31,222 bases of DNA, taken from positions 1-31,222 of the forward strand of contig JASLGO010000069.1 in NCBI GenBank assembly GCA_030150135.1. The letters run 5' to 3'. Shown piece by piece: positions 15,432 to 23,974 of the stretch (positions are counted from its first letter, which is position 1; every line of letters starts with the position of its first letter). Made by a program: the position numbers and the translations under genes. The notes beneath the pieces are model-generated. The model made no database searches, was not told the origin of the DNA, and was given only the letters and a program-made list of their open reading frames with translations. The DNA is from Aquirhabdus sp. (GTDB lineage Bacteria; Pseudomonadota; Gammaproteobacteria; Pseudomonadales; Moraxellaceae).

Positions 15432-15520
15432 TTTTTAACTTGCTTAGTATGTACTGGAGTTTTAACTTGGTAAGGATAGGATCTTGAACCATCAATTTCA
15501 TCAAAGAAGTGTTTTCTCAA
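15428..15520 (-). pseudogene. Remnant of a coding sequence, possible toxin C-terminal end
   Basis: Reading the minus strand from 15520 gives an open stretch of 30 codons plus stop, translating to LRKHFFDEIDGSRS then YPYQVKTPVHTKQVKK. Its stop TGA (15430-15428) overlaps the ATG of the next gene (15431). A stop codon (TGA, 15523-15521) precedes it in frame, and its 5' end runs into the 3' end of the small membrane-protein gene (stop at 15517-15519). The piece is too short to be a gene and has no start signal. It looks like the last codons of a larger gene that was lost by deletion, leaving the downstream gene intact. A chance open frame cannot be excluded. Confidence 0.4.
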
Positions 15521-15915
15521 TCATCCAAATCCCTTTCTTTAAATTTCTTCTCTTGCTTAAACCGTTCTTCCGCATCAACCAGATGACTCACCAAAATATG
15601 AGACACCACATTGATTCCGACACCTGCAAATAGCGCAGGTAATACATAAAGTGCAAATGAAATTTCGTCGACCAAAAGCGCAGCATCAGCAGAAGCAGTA
15701 CGTTTAATCTCAGCGGAGAAACTGTGTAATAAATACACATCCACACCCGCAATCATCACCAGCGTGATGCCAAAAAGCAGTACCGCTAAACGAGAAATGG
15801 CGCGCTTCACCATCAGCACGCCATAAATACAAAATGGTAAAATGATCGAAAAAACAATCAACAACCAAAATCTGATTTCAGTAAAAACCGTAGTGGAGAC
15901 AACCATTTCTGACAA
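15517..15915 (-). CDS. Small inner-membrane protein of unknown function
   Basis: A 132-residue protein with three predicted membrane segments at about residues 16-36, 43-65 and 86-112, and a highly charged C-terminal tail (EERFKQEKKFKERDLDD) that should be cytoplasmic. No enzymatic or transporter motif is visible. It starts 21 bp after the fkpB stop on the same strand and is probably the last gene of the ileS-lspA-fkpB transcript. Its stop abuts the toxin-like remnant (15428-15520), so that junction may mark a deletion or insertion boundary. Similar small membrane proteins occur in Acinetobacter, as I recall, but without assigned roles. Confidence 0.7.
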   Translation of the reverse strand: MSEMVVSTTVFTEIRFWLLIVFSIILPFCIYGVLMVKRAISRLAVLLFGITLVMIAGVDVYLLHSFSAEIKRTASADAALLVDEISFALYVLPALFAGVGINVVSHILVSHLVDAEERFKQEKKFKERDLDD

Positions 15916-15936
15916 ACCTAACAGGCTAAATCCCGA

Positions 15937-16446
15937 CTAAGACAGCTTAACTCCGCTCGCTCCTGCTGGCGTTACTCTCGCAATCTCAACTTCAAACACA
16001 ATATTACGCCCTGCCAATGGGTGGTTAAAATCTACTTCAACCTTGTCGTCATTGACCGCCTTCACCACACCAGCCAACGTGCCGCCACCTTTATCCTGAA
16101 ACTCCATCATCGTACCGACTTGAGGACGCTCATCTCCAGCCTTCACAAACTGAACCGTATCAAAAAACTGGACGTTCTCTGGATTCCACGGACCAAAAGC
16201 ATCTTCTGGTGGTAAATGCACAGTGCGGCGATCGCCTGCACGTAAACCAAGTAAAGCCTTCTCGAAACCTTCGAGCAAATTCCCATCGCCAATCACCAGA
16301 CTGACAGGTTCTGGATAACTGCGCGTATTATCGATCTCGATACCATTTTCCAGCGCGACCGAAAAATGTAAAGCCACTTGTGAACCCTGCGCAATGCGCG
16401 TGTCATCATTTGGGTTAGTAAATGTCGTGAGATTAGTTTGATTCAT
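15937..16446 (-). CDS. fkpB: FKBP-type peptidyl-prolyl isomerase, SlpA-like
   Basis: A cytoplasmic prolyl isomerase/chaperone of the SlpA (FkpB) group, 169 aa. The FKBP core begins at about residue 20 (GSQVALHFSVALENG) and includes VIGDGNLLEGFEKALLGL, the AGDRRTVHLPPEDAFG stretch and the insert-in-flap (IF) domain (roughly 85-135). It closes with DFNHPLAGRNIVFEVEI, the FKBP signature of SlyD/SlpA proteins. The first 15 residues are a short extension beyond the usual start. It lies 6 bp after lspA, the conserved lspA-fkpB order, and in many genomes ispH follows. Here ispH is absent, and the small membrane protein comes next. Confidence 0.93.
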   Translation of the reverse strand: MNQTNLTTFTNPNDDTRIAQGSQVALHFSVALENGIEIDNTRSYPEPVSLVIGDGNLLEGFEKALLGLRAGDRRTVHLPPEDAFGPWNPENVQFFDTVQFVKAGDERPQVGTMMEFQDKGGGTLAGVVKAVNDDKVEVDFNHPLAGRNIVFEVEIARVTPAGASGVKLS

Positions 16447-16452
16447 GTTGAT

Positions 16453-16995
16453 CTACTTCGTGCCGCTGACTTGACTATTGTTTTTGGCTTGACGAATCTT
16501 GTCCAAAAACAACATATCGATAATGAGAAAAATAGTACCAAGCGTAATTGCACTATCCGCGATGTTAAATGCTGGGAAATAATGGTTGTTATAGTAAACA
16601 CTAATAAAATCGACCACATAGCCCAAAGAAACGCGATCAATTAAATTGCCCACAGCACCGCCCAATACCAAGGCAATACCCGCAGCAAGAATAGAAGCAT
16701 GCTTCGGAAGGCGTAACAGCCATCCCACAAAAACCACCGATACAACCACAGCTAAACCCGTGAACAAATAACGCTGCCAACCGCCTGCATCCGACAGAAA
16801 GCTAAATGCCGCACCATGATTATGCAGTAACGTCCAATCTAAACATGGAAAAACCGACTTCGCTTCGCCATAGGTCAAATGTGCAGATGCAATCTGCTTG
16901 GTCCATTGATCCAACAAAATGGCGAGGACACTAAGCCCCAACCACATAAAATTAATCGGGCGCATCGACTTCAGATTAAGCACTGATTTAAGCAT
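16453..16995 (-). CDS. lspA: Lipoprotein signal peptidase (signal peptidase II)
   Basis: An inner-membrane aspartyl protease (180 aa) that removes the signal peptide of prolipoproteins after lipid attachment. Four membrane segments are visible. The catalytic pair is D120 in GGAVGNLIDR and D147 in FPAFNIADSAI, and the conserved NHGAAFSFL block (59-67) is present. The start at 16995 is preferred over an in-frame ATG at 17031 deep inside ileS because it overlaps the ileS stop by 8 bp in a coupled arrangement, with GTGAGG upstream. A further in-frame ATG 10 codons on would also give a normal protein. One candidate substrate in this window is the lipoprotein at 13121. Confidence 0.95.
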   Translation of the reverse strand: MLKSVLNLKSMRPINFMWLGLSVLAILLDQWTKQIASAHLTYGEAKSVFPCLDWTLLHNHGAAFSFLSDAGGWQRYLFTGLAVVVSVVFVGWLLRLPKHASILAAGIALVLGGAVGNLIDRVSLGYVVDFISVYYNNHYFPAFNIADSAITLGTIFLIIDMLFLDKIRQAKNNSQVSGTK

Positions 16996-19831
16996 AGTGA
17001 CGTACCTCACCCGAACCATCGACGTTTTCAACGCAACGTGCGCACAGGTCAGGATGATGTGGTGTTAAGCCCACATCGGTTCGAATATGCCAACAACGCG
17101 CACATTTCACACCTTCAGCCGCAGAGACATACGCATGTAAACCGCTGAGCTCAGTCGCTTCGCCTTCGCCCACACCGTTATGATTCAGTTCAACATCACT
17201 AACAATTAGGACAAAACGTAGCTCATCTTTGAGCTTCGCCAACACGTTATAAATATGAGGTTCAGCCCAAATCTGTACTTTTGCCGATAGATTTGCGCCA
17301 ATAGTTTTACTGGTTCGTGCGTTCTCAATTAGCTTATTGATCGCAGACTTCGCATTCAGAATGATCAACCATTCTTCTTCACTGATAGCCTGCTGCGTAG
17401 CAACTGGAATCTCATACCACTCCGTAGTAAAGACATATTTATCAGCAGGATTAGCCGAGTTTTTTGGAATTTCTTGCCACGCTTCTTGTGCAGTAAAGGT
17501 GAGAATCGGACTCATCCAACGTACAAACGCATGCACCAAATGATACAGGGCTGTTTGTGCAGAACGACGCGCAACTGAATCCGCTTTAGTCGTGTATTGA
17601 CGATCTTTAATAATATCTAAAAATACTGCACCTAAATCATAGGTACAGAACGCGACTAATTGACTACAAACTTGATGAAAACTCATCTCATCGTATGCTG
17701 CTTGAATGCTCTTTTGTGCAACTGCGGCACGATTCAAAATGTACTGATCAAGCGCAACCATTTGCTCAACAGGAATCATATCGGTTGCAGGATTGAACCC
17801 ATTCAAGTTCGCCAACAAGAAACGCAAGGTATTGCGAATGCGGCGATAACCATCTGTTGTCCGGTTAAAAATTTCTTTACCCGCAGTCATTTCATAGCGG
17901 TAATCACTAGATGCAACCCAGAAACGCACACCATCCGCGCCGAGATCTTTGATGACATCTTGTGGCGTGATGATATTACCCAGCGACTTCGACATTTTGC
18001 GGCCATTCACATCGACCACAAAACCATGTGTCAGCACTTTCTTGAATGGCGCAGTCTTTTCAATTGCTAAGCCTGTTAGCAATGAGGTTTGGAACCAACC
18101 ACGATGTTGGTCTGAGCCTTCCAAATACATATCCGCTGGAAACGCCAGCTCATCACGTTGTTGCAGCACACAATAATGCGTGACACCTGAATCGAACCAC
18201 ACGTCGAGGGTATCGGTCGCTTTATTATAATGCTCTGCATCTGCACCAATTAAATCGATGGCTTCGGCTTTAAACCATGCATCTACACCGCCTTGTTCAA
18301 TCAACACGGCGACTTTTTCAATGAGTGCTTCAGTATCTGGATGCAACGCACCAGTGTCTTTATGAATAAAGAACGGTATCGGCACGCCCCATGTACGCTG
18401 ACGTGAAATACACCAGTCTGGACGACCATCAATCATCGCTTCAATTCGATTCTGACCCCAATCAGGAATCCACTCGACCTTCGGAATCGCTGCCATTGCA
18501 TCTGTACGCAAACCTTGTTTTTCCATGCTAATAAACCACTGCGGCGTCGCACGGAAAATAATTGGAGTTTTGTGGCGCCAGCAATGCGGATAACTATGGT
18601 TAATCGCCAAATGCGCCCACAATTTACGATCAGATTTCAGTTGTTCGATAATCAACGGATTGGCTTTATAGATGTGCTGACCTGCAAACACCGCAGCTTC
18701 TGGCAAATACACGCCGCTACCGCTAACAGGGTTTTCAACTTTCAGACTATATTGCAGACCCACTTTATAGTCGTCCACACCATGACCTGGTGCGGTATGC
18801 ACTGCACCAGTACCGCTAGCATCAGACACATGCTCCCCCAAAATCACAGGGACTTGACGATCCATGATGAGTGGATGCTGTAAGCTCAAATGTTCTAATA
18901 CCGAGCCCTTGAAGGTCGCTAGAACTTTTGGTGATTGTAGACCATAACGCTCGGTCGCCTCGCCAGCTAACTTGTTTGCCAGAATCAATGCAATCGTTTT
19001 ATCTTCCGATTGCACTTCTACGAGTTGATATTCTAAATCTGCATTTAACGCAACCGCTTGGTTCGCTGGCAGCGTCCACGGCGTTGTCGTCCAGATCACC
19101 ACATCAACAGGCGTTTTGACTTCCACACCAATACGTTTCGACAAATCAGCTAAATCAACCACCGCGAATCCGACGTCGATCGCATCAGATTTTTTATCTT
19201 GGTATTCCACTTCGGCTTCGGCAAGTGACGAACCGCAATCCAAACACCAGTTCACAGGTTTCATACCTGCTTGCACATGTCCAGCTTGAACAATTTTACC
19301 CAGCGCACGAACGGTATTCGCTTCTTGCGCAAAGTTCATGGTCAGATAAGGGTTATGCCAATCACCCAAAACACCTAAGCGTTCAAAGTCTTTTTTCTGC
19401 AATTCAACTTGGCTGGCGGCGTATTCACGGCACAACTCGCGGAACTTGGTTGCATCGACTTTAACACCGACTTTGCCGACTTTTTCTTCGACTTTTTGCT
19501 CGATTGGCAAGCCGTGACAGTCCCAACCTGGCACATAAGGCGCATCAAAACCAGACAAGGTTTTACTTTTTAAGATAATATCTTTAAGGACTTTATTCAC
19601 CGCATGACCAAGGTGGATCTGACCATTCGCATACGGTGGGCCATCGTGCAGGATATATTTCGGTTTGTTCGCGCGCGCGGCACGCACCTGACCGTACAAA
19701 TCATCCGTTTGCCAATCCGCAAGCCATTGCACTTCACGCGTTGCTAACTTCGCTTGCATCGCAAACGGCGTATCAGGCAGATTCAACGTACTTTTATAAT
19801 CGACTTTCTGGTCTTCAGGTTTATCGCTCAT
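16988..19831 (-). CDS. ileS: Isoleucyl-tRNA synthetase
   Basis: A class Ia aminoacyl-tRNA synthetase, 947 aa, which charges tRNA-Ile and edits valine. The HIGH motif appears as HLGH (73-76) after DGPPYANG, and KMSKS is at 612-616. The CP1 editing domain carries WTTTPWTLPANQA (247-259) and the GTGAVHTAPGHG block with D353 following. The C-terminal zinc site uses C910, C913, C930 and C933. Length and layout match the bacterial E. coli-type enzyme, not the mupirocin-resistant eukaryote-like form. ribF lies 228 bp upstream and lspA overlaps the 3' end. The Shine-Dalgarno is weak. A TTGAGC/TATAGG pair with 16-bp spacing (20010-19983 on the minus strand) could supply a separate promoter. Confidence 0.97.
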   Translation of the reverse strand: MSDKPEDQKVDYKSTLNLPDTPFAMQAKLATREVQWLADWQTDDLYGQVRAARANKPKYILHDGPPYANGQIHLGHAVNKVLKDIILKSKTLSGFDAPYVPGWDCHGLPIEQKVEEKVGKVGVKVDATKFRELCREYAASQVELQKKDFERLGVLGDWHNPYLTMNFAQEANTVRALGKIVQAGHVQAGMKPVNWCLDCGSSLAEAEVEYQDKKSDAIDVGFAVVDLADLSKRIGVEVKTPVDVVIWTTTPWTLPANQAVALNADLEYQLVEVQSEDKTIALILANKLAGEATERYGLQSPKVLATFKGSVLEHLSLQHPLIMDRQVPVILGEHVSDASGTGAVHTAPGHGVDDYKVGLQYSLKVENPVSGSGVYLPEAAVFAGQHIYKANPLIIEQLKSDRKLWAHLAINHSYPHCWRHKTPIIFRATPQWFISMEKQGLRTDAMAAIPKVEWIPDWGQNRIEAMIDGRPDWCISRQRTWGVPIPFFIHKDTGALHPDTEALIEKVAVLIEQGGVDAWFKAEAIDLIGADAEHYNKATDTLDVWFDSGVTHYCVLQQRDELAFPADMYLEGSDQHRGWFQTSLLTGLAIEKTAPFKKVLTHGFVVDVNGRKMSKSLGNIITPQDVIKDLGADGVRFWVASSDYRYEMTAGKEIFNRTTDGYRRIRNTLRFLLANLNGFNPATDMIPVEQMVALDQYILNRAAVAQKSIQAAYDEMSFHQVCSQLVAFCTYDLGAVFLDIIKDRQYTTKADSVARRSAQTALYHLVHAFVRWMSPILTFTAQEAWQEIPKNSANPADKYVFTTEWYEIPVATQQAISEEEWLIILNAKSAINKLIENARTSKTIGANLSAKVQIWAEPHIYNVLAKLKDELRFVLIVSDVELNHNGVGEGEATELSGLHAYVSAAEGVKCARCWHIRTDVGLTPHHPDLCARCVENVDGSGEVRHYA

Positions 19832-19866
19832 CAGGTTCTACAATCCAATTAAATCAATCTATTGAG

Positions 19867-19886
19867 TTTTCTCAAGCAAGAGAAAA
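19867..19886 (-). other. Small hairpin in the ileS leader
   Basis: TTTTCTC (19867-19873) and GAGAAAA (19880-19886) pair perfectly around a 6-nt loop, 36 bp before the ileS start. It has no U-run and no T-box features (no specifier or TGG-containing antiterminator bulge that I can see), so it is at most a leader structure. Confidence 0.4.
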
Positions 19887-19982
19887 TATTAAAAACACTA
19901 CGAAATCTGGTTCACACTACAAGGGATTTGCATTCATCTCATTCAGTAGACTAGGTTCATCAAGCCTATCGAACGTATATGA

Positions 19983-20010
19983 CCTATACCGTTCATTTCG
20001 AAAAGCTCAA
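19983..20010 (-). promoter_or_regulatory. Possible ileS promoter
   Basis: On the minus strand, TTGAGC (20010-20005) and TATAGG (19988-19983) are 16 bp apart in the ribF-ileS gap. This would give a leader of roughly 145 nt. The match is moderate, and readthrough from ribF is equally possible. Confidence 0.35.
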
Positions 20011-20059
20011 TGAACTACGATATTTGTCTTATTTTACTTAAATGAAAAATCGCATCATG

Positions 20060-21070
20060 CTAAATCGGGAAATCTACGGTTCTTTCACGATATTCAATGA
20101 GTTGTTTCACATCATCCTGAATACCATCTTGCAAGGCAGCCAGTGACGGATAATCTCGCTCACCATGCAAAAAGTGCAAGAACGTCACGGTCACGCGCAA
20201 ACCGTAAAGATTAGCAGAAAGCTTGGCTGGATGAGCAGGATGAGGTAAAAAAACCTCTAAACGCCACGTTTTTTTGCTTTGATCTTTGATCGCTGGACGT
20301 GTACCGACATGACCTGCGCCAAATACACTACCCTCAGCATAAGCTGAGATACCCTGTTGACCAGTCAAATCAAACAAACTACGACCATCAGCCAGTTCCA
20401 TTTGCACGGCATAAATCCCATGCAAGCAAGGCGTCAGCCGATTTAGAGCCACATTTGCCGTCGGAAAATCAATCGTCCGACCAATCTGATCACCATATTG
20501 AATGCGACCTGTGATTCGATAAGGTCTACCCAATAAACGCGCAGCTTGAACAAAATCACCTTGCGCCAAGCATTCACGAATACGCGTCGAACTGACTCGT
20601 TCACCATCCACTAAGATCGTCGGCAAAACAGCGACAGAGAAGCCAAAATCCTTTAAAAATGCCACATCACCCGCGCGATCACAGCCAAAGCGAAAATCAT
20701 CGCCAATGACTAATTCTTTTGCATTTAAACGATTTTTTAATAAATCAGCAAAGGCTTGCGCAGTCAAGGAACGGAATGCATTATCAAAACGAACCAGAAG
20801 CACATAATCGACACCAAGCGAACGTAAAACCTCCACTTTTTCACGCCACGACGTAATCCGCGCTGGAGCTTCCTCACCACGAAAGAACTCTTGCGGCTGA
20901 GGTTCAAAGATCATGACCAGCGTTTTAAGTCCATGCGCTTTTGCAGTGTCTTTAAGCGTTTGAATCATCGCTTGATGACCCAAATGCACACCATCAAAGT
21001 TACCGATCGTCACCGCAAGCGGCGGCAACGCGTGATTCTCAGATAAGCTGTGCAAACGAAGCAGTTTCAT
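20060..21070 (-). CDS. ribF: Bifunctional riboflavin kinase/FAD synthetase
   Basis: RibF converts riboflavin to FMN and then FAD in the cytoplasm. The 336-aa protein has an N-terminal nucleotidyltransferase domain with the HIGH-like block GNFDGVHLGH (23-32) and ISSTRIRE-type motif (here VSSTRIRECL). The C-terminal riboflavin kinase domain begins around residue 180 with RPYRITGRIQYGDQ, then GRTIDFPTANV carrying the PTAN motif. The C-terminus (LHFLHGERDYPSLAALQ) is typical. It lies between murJ and ileS on the same strand, the common murJ-ribF-ileS-lspA order. 110 bp separate it from murJ, and no strong ribosome binding site is seen. Confidence 0.95.
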   Translation of the reverse strand: MKLLRLHSLSENHALPPLAVTIGNFDGVHLGHQAMIQTLKDTAKAHGLKTLVMIFEPQPQEFFRGEEAPARITSWREKVEVLRSLGVDYVLLVRFDNAFRSLTAQAFADLLKNRLNAKELVIGDDFRFGCDRAGDVAFLKDFGFSVAVLPTILVDGERVSSTRIRECLAQGDFVQAARLLGRPYRITGRIQYGDQIGRTIDFPTANVALNRLTPCLHGIYAVQMELADGRSLFDLTGQQGISAYAEGSVFGAGHVGTRPAIKDQSKKTWRLEVFLPHPAHPAKLSANLYGLRVTVTFLHFLHGERDYPSLAALQDGIQDDVKQLIEYRERTVDFPI

Positions 21071-21180
21071 GCGTCAAAATTCATTCTAAAAGTAATCAAC
21101 AACAATCTGTATAGTGTGCCAGAAATGTGCTCATTCGTCTGCTATCTAGCCGAAAAACGCATGATGAACACCATTCGCCG

Positions 21181-22728
21181 TTAATGATGTCGAACGTGGC
21201 TTGGTCTAAACCCAGCTAAAAGCAAACCTGCTGCATAAGCCACCACTCCCAACTCACAAAGCGACAATAACTCAGCAATACGACGCCATTGTGACGCATC
21301 TTGTTGATAAAACTGTAACCCAGCAACCAACACCACAGCCATACACACATTACCGCACAAATATTGAAAGCCAACCTTCTTCCAATGTGACTCAATCCGA
21401 TACACGCCATCGCGTGCCAACGCATGGTAAAGCATCCCTGCATTCAAGAATGCAGAACAAGTACTCGCCAATGACAAAGCCGCATGTAAAGGCCATTTTA
21501 GTAGATAGAAAATACCCACCAAAATGAGGTTAAAACCCATATTTGCCACAACAGCAATCAAACCAATTTTGACTGGAGTCTTGGTATCTTGACGGGCATA
21601 AAAACCTGGGGCGAAAATCTTAATCAACATAAACGCGAGAATACCACCCGATAAGCCACGTAACGCCCACACGGTCATCCCGACATCGTATTGATTAAAT
21701 TTGCCATGCTGGAAAAGCGCCTGAATCATTGGTCCAGCCAAAATCATCATCGCCAAACTTGCAGGAATCCCGACCAAAAAAATCACGCGTGCCGCCCAAT
21801 CCAGCATGGCCTTAAAGCGATCATGGTCTTGTTCAGCATGAATCGCTGACAATGACGGCAAAATCACAGTCGCAATCGCAATACCGATCAACCCCAGCGG
21901 CAACTCGGTCATCCGCTCCGCAGTGTATAACCACGACACCGAACCTTCATGCATAAACGATGCAAGCACGGTATCCAACAGCAGATTGATTTGAACAACC
22001 GATACACCAAACAAAGCTGGCAACATCAATTTCAGAATACGACGCACGCCTTCGTGTTTAAAATCAACTTTCGGCGGGATTAATAGTTTTTTATTCCAAA
22101 GTTCTGGAATCTGTATTGCCAGTTGGATAAAGCCTGCCGCCATGACCCCCCAACCCAGCGCCATGATATGTGGACTCATATAAGGTGCAAGCCACCATGC
22201 AGCCGCAATCATAGTCACATTCAATAATACAGGTGCAAAAGATGCGGTCGCAAACGAGCCATAGCTATTCAGCACACTGCCTGCAAAAGCCGTCATCGAA
22301 ATGAGAAATAGATAAGGGAATGTCAGACGTAGCAATTCAACCGCCAGCGCAAACTTCTCAGCCTGCCCGTGAAATCCCGGAGCAAAAATATAAATGACTA
22401 AAGGCGCAGCAACCACAGAAAATGTCGTTAATACACCCAAAATCAACATCAAAGAGCCTGAAGCACGACTAATCAAAATCTGAACTTCTTCATGAGTTCT
22501 TGTGGTTTTATATTCGGATAGAACTGGCACAAATGCTTGAGAAAACGCACCTTCCGCAAATAATCGACGTAAGAAATTCGGGATTTTGAATGCGACCAAA
22601 AAAGCATCCATCACGCCGCCAGCACCAAAGACATTCAATAGCACCATGTCTCGCACTAAGCCGAGAATGCGTGACAACATCGTCATTGCACTCACAATAA
22701 AAGTGGAACGCCACAAATTTCGCGCCAT
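21181..22728 (-). CDS. murJ: Lipid II flippase MurJ
   Basis: An inner-membrane MOP-superfamily transporter (515 aa) that flips lipid II to the periplasm for peptidoglycan synthesis. About 14 hydrophobic segments are seen. The N-terminal block (LSRILGLVRD, then KIPNFLRRLFAEGAFSQAFVP) is diagnostic of MurJ/MviN. The middle contains YTAERMTELPLGLIGIAIATVILP and FYARQDTKTPVKIG, both conserved. The ATG at 22728 follows AGAGGA at a proper distance; an in-frame TTG directly precedes it. A TACAAT -10-like element lies near 22786 on the minus strand without a good -35. MurJ starts the murJ-ribF-ileS-lspA-fkpB run of same-strand genes. Confidence 0.96.
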   Translation of the reverse strand: MARNLWRSTFIVSAMTMLSRILGLVRDMVLLNVFGAGGVMDAFLVAFKIPNFLRRLFAEGAFSQAFVPVLSEYKTTRTHEEVQILISRASGSLMLILGVLTTFSVVAAPLVIYIFAPGFHGQAEKFALAVELLRLTFPYLFLISMTAFAGSVLNSYGSFATASFAPVLLNVTMIAAAWWLAPYMSPHIMALGWGVMAAGFIQLAIQIPELWNKKLLIPPKVDFKHEGVRRILKLMLPALFGVSVVQINLLLDTVLASFMHEGSVSWLYTAERMTELPLGLIGIAIATVILPSLSAIHAEQDHDRFKAMLDWAARVIFLVGIPASLAMMILAGPMIQALFQHGKFNQYDVGMTVWALRGLSGGILAFMLIKIFAPGFYARQDTKTPVKIGLIAVVANMGFNLILVGIFYLLKWPLHAALSLASTCSAFLNAGMLYHALARDGVYRIESHWKKVGFQYLCGNVCMAVVLVAGLQFYQQDASQWRRIAELLSLCELGVVAYAAGLLLAGFRPSHVRHH

Positions 22729-22891
22729 CAAACATCCTCTACCGCAGAATTGAACAAAAGGAGAAGGTAAAATTAACTCAAAAGTGCCCGCATTGTAGAG
22801 GATTTCGAGGAAAAGCGGCGGATAAAGTCACGATTGAATACAAAACCACTGATTAAATTGTTGTTTTAGGGCTCATTTGTAGATTCTAACT

Positions 22892-22983
22892 CCTTCCCCT
22901 TCAAGGGGAAGGCTGGGATGGGGGATGGTTTTCAATGAAGATCAAAGTCACCCCCATCTAAATCTTCCCCCTAATGGGGAAGA
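22892..22983. repeat. Intergenic palindromic element with three dyads
   Basis: The first hairpin pairs CCTTCCCCT (22892-22900) with AGGGGAAGG (22904-22912). The second pairs TCTTCCCC (22963-22970) with GGGGAAGA (22976-22983). GATGGGGG (22917-22924) pairs with CCCCCATC (22951-22958), closing a cloverleaf-like shape of about 90 bp. GC-rich elements of this kind (CTTCCCC...GGGGAAG with GGGATGGGG) are common between genes in Acinetobacter and other proteobacteria. It lies 18 bp past the arginase stop and could also end that transcript. Confidence 0.65.
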
Positions 22984-23000
22984 CTTCAAAGTAAAAGTAC

Positions 23001-23939
23001 TTAATCCATCCCTCGACCTCTCACCAGCGTCGACTTCCCAAACAAACTCCCAATCAAATCCACCGCAACAATCGCAGTCTGATTCCGCACATCCAATGCT
23101 GGATTAAGCTCAACGACATCCAGTGACGCCAGCAATCCAGTATCTGCAATCATCTCCATACACAATTGCGCCTCACGATATGTTGGACCACCCAAAACCG
23201 TCGTCCCCACACCAGGTGCAATCGCCGCATCGAGAAAATCCACATCAAAACTCACATGCAAATGCGTATCATCATCCAGCCCTGCAAGCACAGCTTGCAT
23301 TGTGCCGCGCATGCCGACTTCATCAATAAAACGCATATCAAACACTTCCAGACCTTCCTGATAGACCAAGTGCTTCTCACCTTGATCCACACTCCGAATA
23401 CCAATCTGCTTCACAAACGAAGCCTCGATCGCAGGAATTTGCCCGCTCATGCTAATTAGCTCTGCTGGACCATAACCACAAAGGCAAGCGACTGGCATGC
23501 CATGCACATTACCGCTAGGAGTCAATGTATTGGTATTAAAATCAGCATGAGCATCTAGCCAAATAATGCGTAACTTCTTATTTTGTTCACGACAATATCG
23601 TGCAACCGCGCTGATCGAACCAATCCCCAGACAGTGATCACCGCCCAACAAAATCGGAACCCGCGCCTCAGACAATTCCGCATAAACCGCATCGTGAACA
23701 GCATGATTCCATGCCATCACTTCAGCTAAATGTCGATAGCCATTTACTGGCGGCTGCCACGGATTAGCTGGACCACTTAAATTCCCACAATCTCGGACAT
23801 TTAATCCTTGCCGCTGCAACATCTCCACAATGTTTGCTACACGTAATGCTTCAGGTCCCATAGAGGCACCGCGCGCGCCTGCACCAATATCAGTTGGTAC
23901 GCCAATGAGGCTCACTAATGCATTTGGAGAAGCTGACAT
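23001..23939 (-). CDS. rocF: Arginase
   Basis: A binuclear manganese ureohydrolase, 312 aa, converting arginine to ornithine and urea in the cytoplasm. Metal-ligand motifs are complete: GGDH (99-102, H102), DAHADFN (129-135, D129, H131, D133) and SFDVDFLD (230-237, D232, D234). The substrate-specificity stretch GNVHGMPV (143-150) is the arginase pattern, which distinguishes it from agmatinase. The start of the protein (LIGVPTDIGAGARGASMGPEAL) is also arginase-type. It lies 28 bp after ampD on the same strand, probably by chance co-transcription. The only other arginine gene in the window is argH, far away. The catabolic partner genes (rocD/rocA) are not present. Confidence 0.93.
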   Translation of the reverse strand: MSASPNALVSLIGVPTDIGAGARGASMGPEALRVANIVEMLQRQGLNVRDCGNLSGPANPWQPPVNGYRHLAEVMAWNHAVHDAVYAELSEARVPILLGGDHCLGIGSISAVARYCREQNKKLRIIWLDAHADFNTNTLTPSGNVHGMPVACLCGYGPAELISMSGQIPAIEASFVKQIGIRSVDQGEKHLVYQEGLEVFDMRFIDEVGMRGTMQAVLAGLDDDTHLHVSFDVDFLDAAIAPGVGTTVLGGPTYREAQLCMEMIADTGLLASLDVVELNPALDVRNQTAIVAVDLIGSLFGKSTLVRGRGMD

Positions 23940-23974
23940 CTTGCCATCCTCTATTTCTTTTAATCAAAAATCTC

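Noticed and set aside
16996..17031. 12-residue upstream extension of LspA
   Set aside because: It lies deeper in the ileS zinc-finger codons, and the ATG at 16995 already gives a coupled start with a GTGAGG upstream.
17660..18070. A 136-codon open frame on the plus strand, antisense to ileS
   Set aside because: It lies wholly inside the conserved ileS gene, has no ribosome binding site and a composition expected of a reverse-frame shadow.
19636..20013. A 125-codon plus-strand open frame covering the ileS start and leader
   Set aside because: Two thirds of it is antisense to conserved ileS codons and the rest is low-complexity Ser/Tyr-rich; no start signal.
19832..20059. T-box or other tRNA-sensing leader for ileS
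   Set aside because: No specifier loop, antiterminator bulge or terminator with U-run was seen, and T-boxes are not expected in Gammaproteobacteria.
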